A program made the position numbers and the translations under genes. This document shows positions 63,179 to 64,000 of a stretch of 64,000 nucleotides of DNA, one piece after another. This DNA comes from Glycocaulis sp. GTDB lineage: Bacteria > Pseudomonadota > Alphaproteobacteria > Caulobacterales > Maricaulaceae. The stretch is taken from assembly GCA_022565665.1 (NCBI GenBank), contig JAIUMI010000003.1:62001-126000 (forward strand), in the 5' to 3' direction. The notes beneath the pieces were generated by a model. That model did no database searches and was not told the origin of the DNA. It was given only the letters and a program-made list of their open reading frames with translations. The stretch's first letter is position 1. Each line of letters starts with the position of its first letter.

Positions 63179-64000
63179 CTAGATGAGGAAGCTGCGCGCG
63201 CGGCGCAAGGCATCGAGAAACACGTCGACTTCCGCGTGCGTGTTATAAATCGCAAAGCTAGCGCGCAGGCTGGCCGTGATCCCGTAGCGTTTCATCAGCG
63301 GATGGGCGCAGTGATGGCCCGCGCGCACGGCGACGCCATAGCGGTCCATGATCTGGGCGAGATCGTGCGCATGGGCGCCCTCCACCACGAAGGAGAGGAT
63401 CGGCCCCTTGCCGGGCGCCGTGCCGAGAATGCGGATGCCGTCCATCTCATCGAGGCCCGCCGTCGCCGCGTCCAGAAGCGCGTGCTCGTGGGCGAGCGCT
63501 TCCGGCGTCACCCGCGCACCCATCCAGTCCAGCGATGCCCCGAGCCCGATCGCATCGGCAATTGCCGGCGTACCGGCTTCGAACTTGTGGGGCGCATGGG
63601 CGTAAACGACGCCCTCCTCGCTTACCTCGGCGATCATCTCGCCGCCGCCGAGGAAAGGCGGCAGACGGTCCAGCCAGTCACCCTTCGCATAGAGCGCGCC
63701 CGATGCATTGGGCCCGTAGAGCTTGTGGCCGGTCAGCGCATAGAAGTCACAGCCAATGGCCGTCACATCTACCGAGCCGTGCACCACGGCCTGCGAACCG
63801 TCAAAGAGGATCGGGACGCCATGGCCGTGCGCGATGCGGGTGAGTTCCTCTGCCGGATTGAGCGTGCCGAGCACATTCGACATGTGGACAAGCGCCACCA
63901 GTTTCGTTCGGGACGTGAAGAGTGTCTTATAAGCCTCTATATCCAAAGCGCCTTCTTCGGTCACCGGTGCCCATTTGATGATCACACCCTTGCGCTCGCG
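63179..64000 (-). CDS. sufS: cysteine desulfurase SufS, C-terminal part
   Basis: The visible 273 residues are the C-terminal two thirds of a PLP enzyme; the N-terminus is cut by the window edge. The frame at the edge reads RERKGVIIKWAPVTEEG. The PLP lysine is in YALTGHKLYGPNASGAL, and the catalytic cysteine loop is VRAGHHCAHPLMKRYG, which is the SufS (group II) type with Cys in RAGHHCA. It releases sulfur from cysteine for cluster assembly, working with SufE and the SufBCD scaffold, which should lie just beyond the right edge. Confidence 0.95.
   Translation of the reverse strand, partial: RERKGVIIKWAPVTEEGALDIEAYKTLFTSRTKLVALVHMSNVLGTLNPAEELTRIAHGHGVPILFDGSQAVVHGSVDVTAIGCDFYALTGHKLYGPNASGALYAKGDWLDRLPPFLGGGEMIAEVSEEGVVYAHAPHKFEAGTPAIADAIGLGASLDWMGARVTPEALAHEHALLDAATAGLDEMDGIRILGTAPGKGPILSFVVEGAHAHDLAQIMDRYGVAVRAGHHCAHPLMKRYGITASLRASFAIYNTHAEVDVFLDALRRARSFLI

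Overview
This is a 64 kb stretch of GC-rich (about 63-65% by eye), gene-dense bacterial core chromosome. Several features point to an alphaproteobacterium near the Caulobacterales/Maricaulales (an Oceanicaulis-, Maricaulis- or Glycocaulis-like organism): the order glyA-nrdR-ribD-ribE-ribB-ribH, a C4-type 5-aminolevulinate synthase, a MucR-family regulator, a lone motB, a pdxJ/acpS/rnc/era/recO run, an RSH enzyme beside rpoZ, and a Bpt protein. The taxonomic call is inference. I see no CRISPR array, prophage, insertion sequence, rRNA or tRNA. The only stretch with clearly foreign base composition is a ~0.5 kb gene between pdxJ and acpS.

Layout. 1-6.5 kb: minus-strand riboflavin/one-carbon cluster (glyA, nrdR, a reductase-only ribD, ribE, a ribB with a degenerate second domain, start of ribH), mucR on the plus strand, and hemA with a small partner gene. 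6.6-12.8 kb: valine degradation trio (isobutyryl-CoA dehydrogenase, 3-hydroxyisobutyryl-CoA hydrolase, mmsB), hemB, then a TRIC-type channel, a second beta-hydroxyacid dehydrogenase and a flavin reductase. 12.8-19.3 kb (plus): motB, bpt, a TakP/FcbT-like TRAP transporter operon and an AI-2E-family permease. 19.3-31.6 kb (minus): M48 protease and LemA, a nucleotidyltransferase, parC, recO-era-rnc-acpS, a low-GC hypothetical, pdxJ, pyrE, rsh, rpoZ, folK. 31.6-38.2 kb: NYN nuclease with a family-5 uracil-DNA glycosylase, a VOC protein with a divergent HTH regulator, smpB-dapA, a soluble lytic transglycosylase and a threonine dehydratase. 38.4-49.1 kb: acyl-CoA synthetase, a palindromic intergenic repeat, a TPR protein, a superinfection-immunity-like membrane protein, MATE pump, malic enzyme, NAD(P)HX repair enzyme, glnB-glnA. 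49.2-64 kb: autotransporter, SLT-like lipoprotein, parE, a pair of exported amidohydrolases, DEAD-box helicase, diguanylate cyclase, TMEM175-like channel, GST, and the end of a SUF iron-sulfur operon (sufA, sufT, sufS).

The genes are mostly housekeeping and packed into operons with 1-11 bp start/stop overlaps. I found no convincing complete novel system. The best leads are (1) the AT-rich putative PD-(D/E)XK-like gene fitted with one-codon overlaps between pdxJ and acpS, (2) a tandem pair of exported amidohydrolases in which the second has lost most metal ligands, (3) a riboflavin operon whose RibD lacks its deaminase half and whose RibBA lacks the GTP cyclohydrolase II zinc site, (4) a perfect hairpin carrying both candidate start codons of the lipoprotein gene after the autotransporter, and (5) a perfect palindrome just upstream of the superinfection-immunity-like gene.
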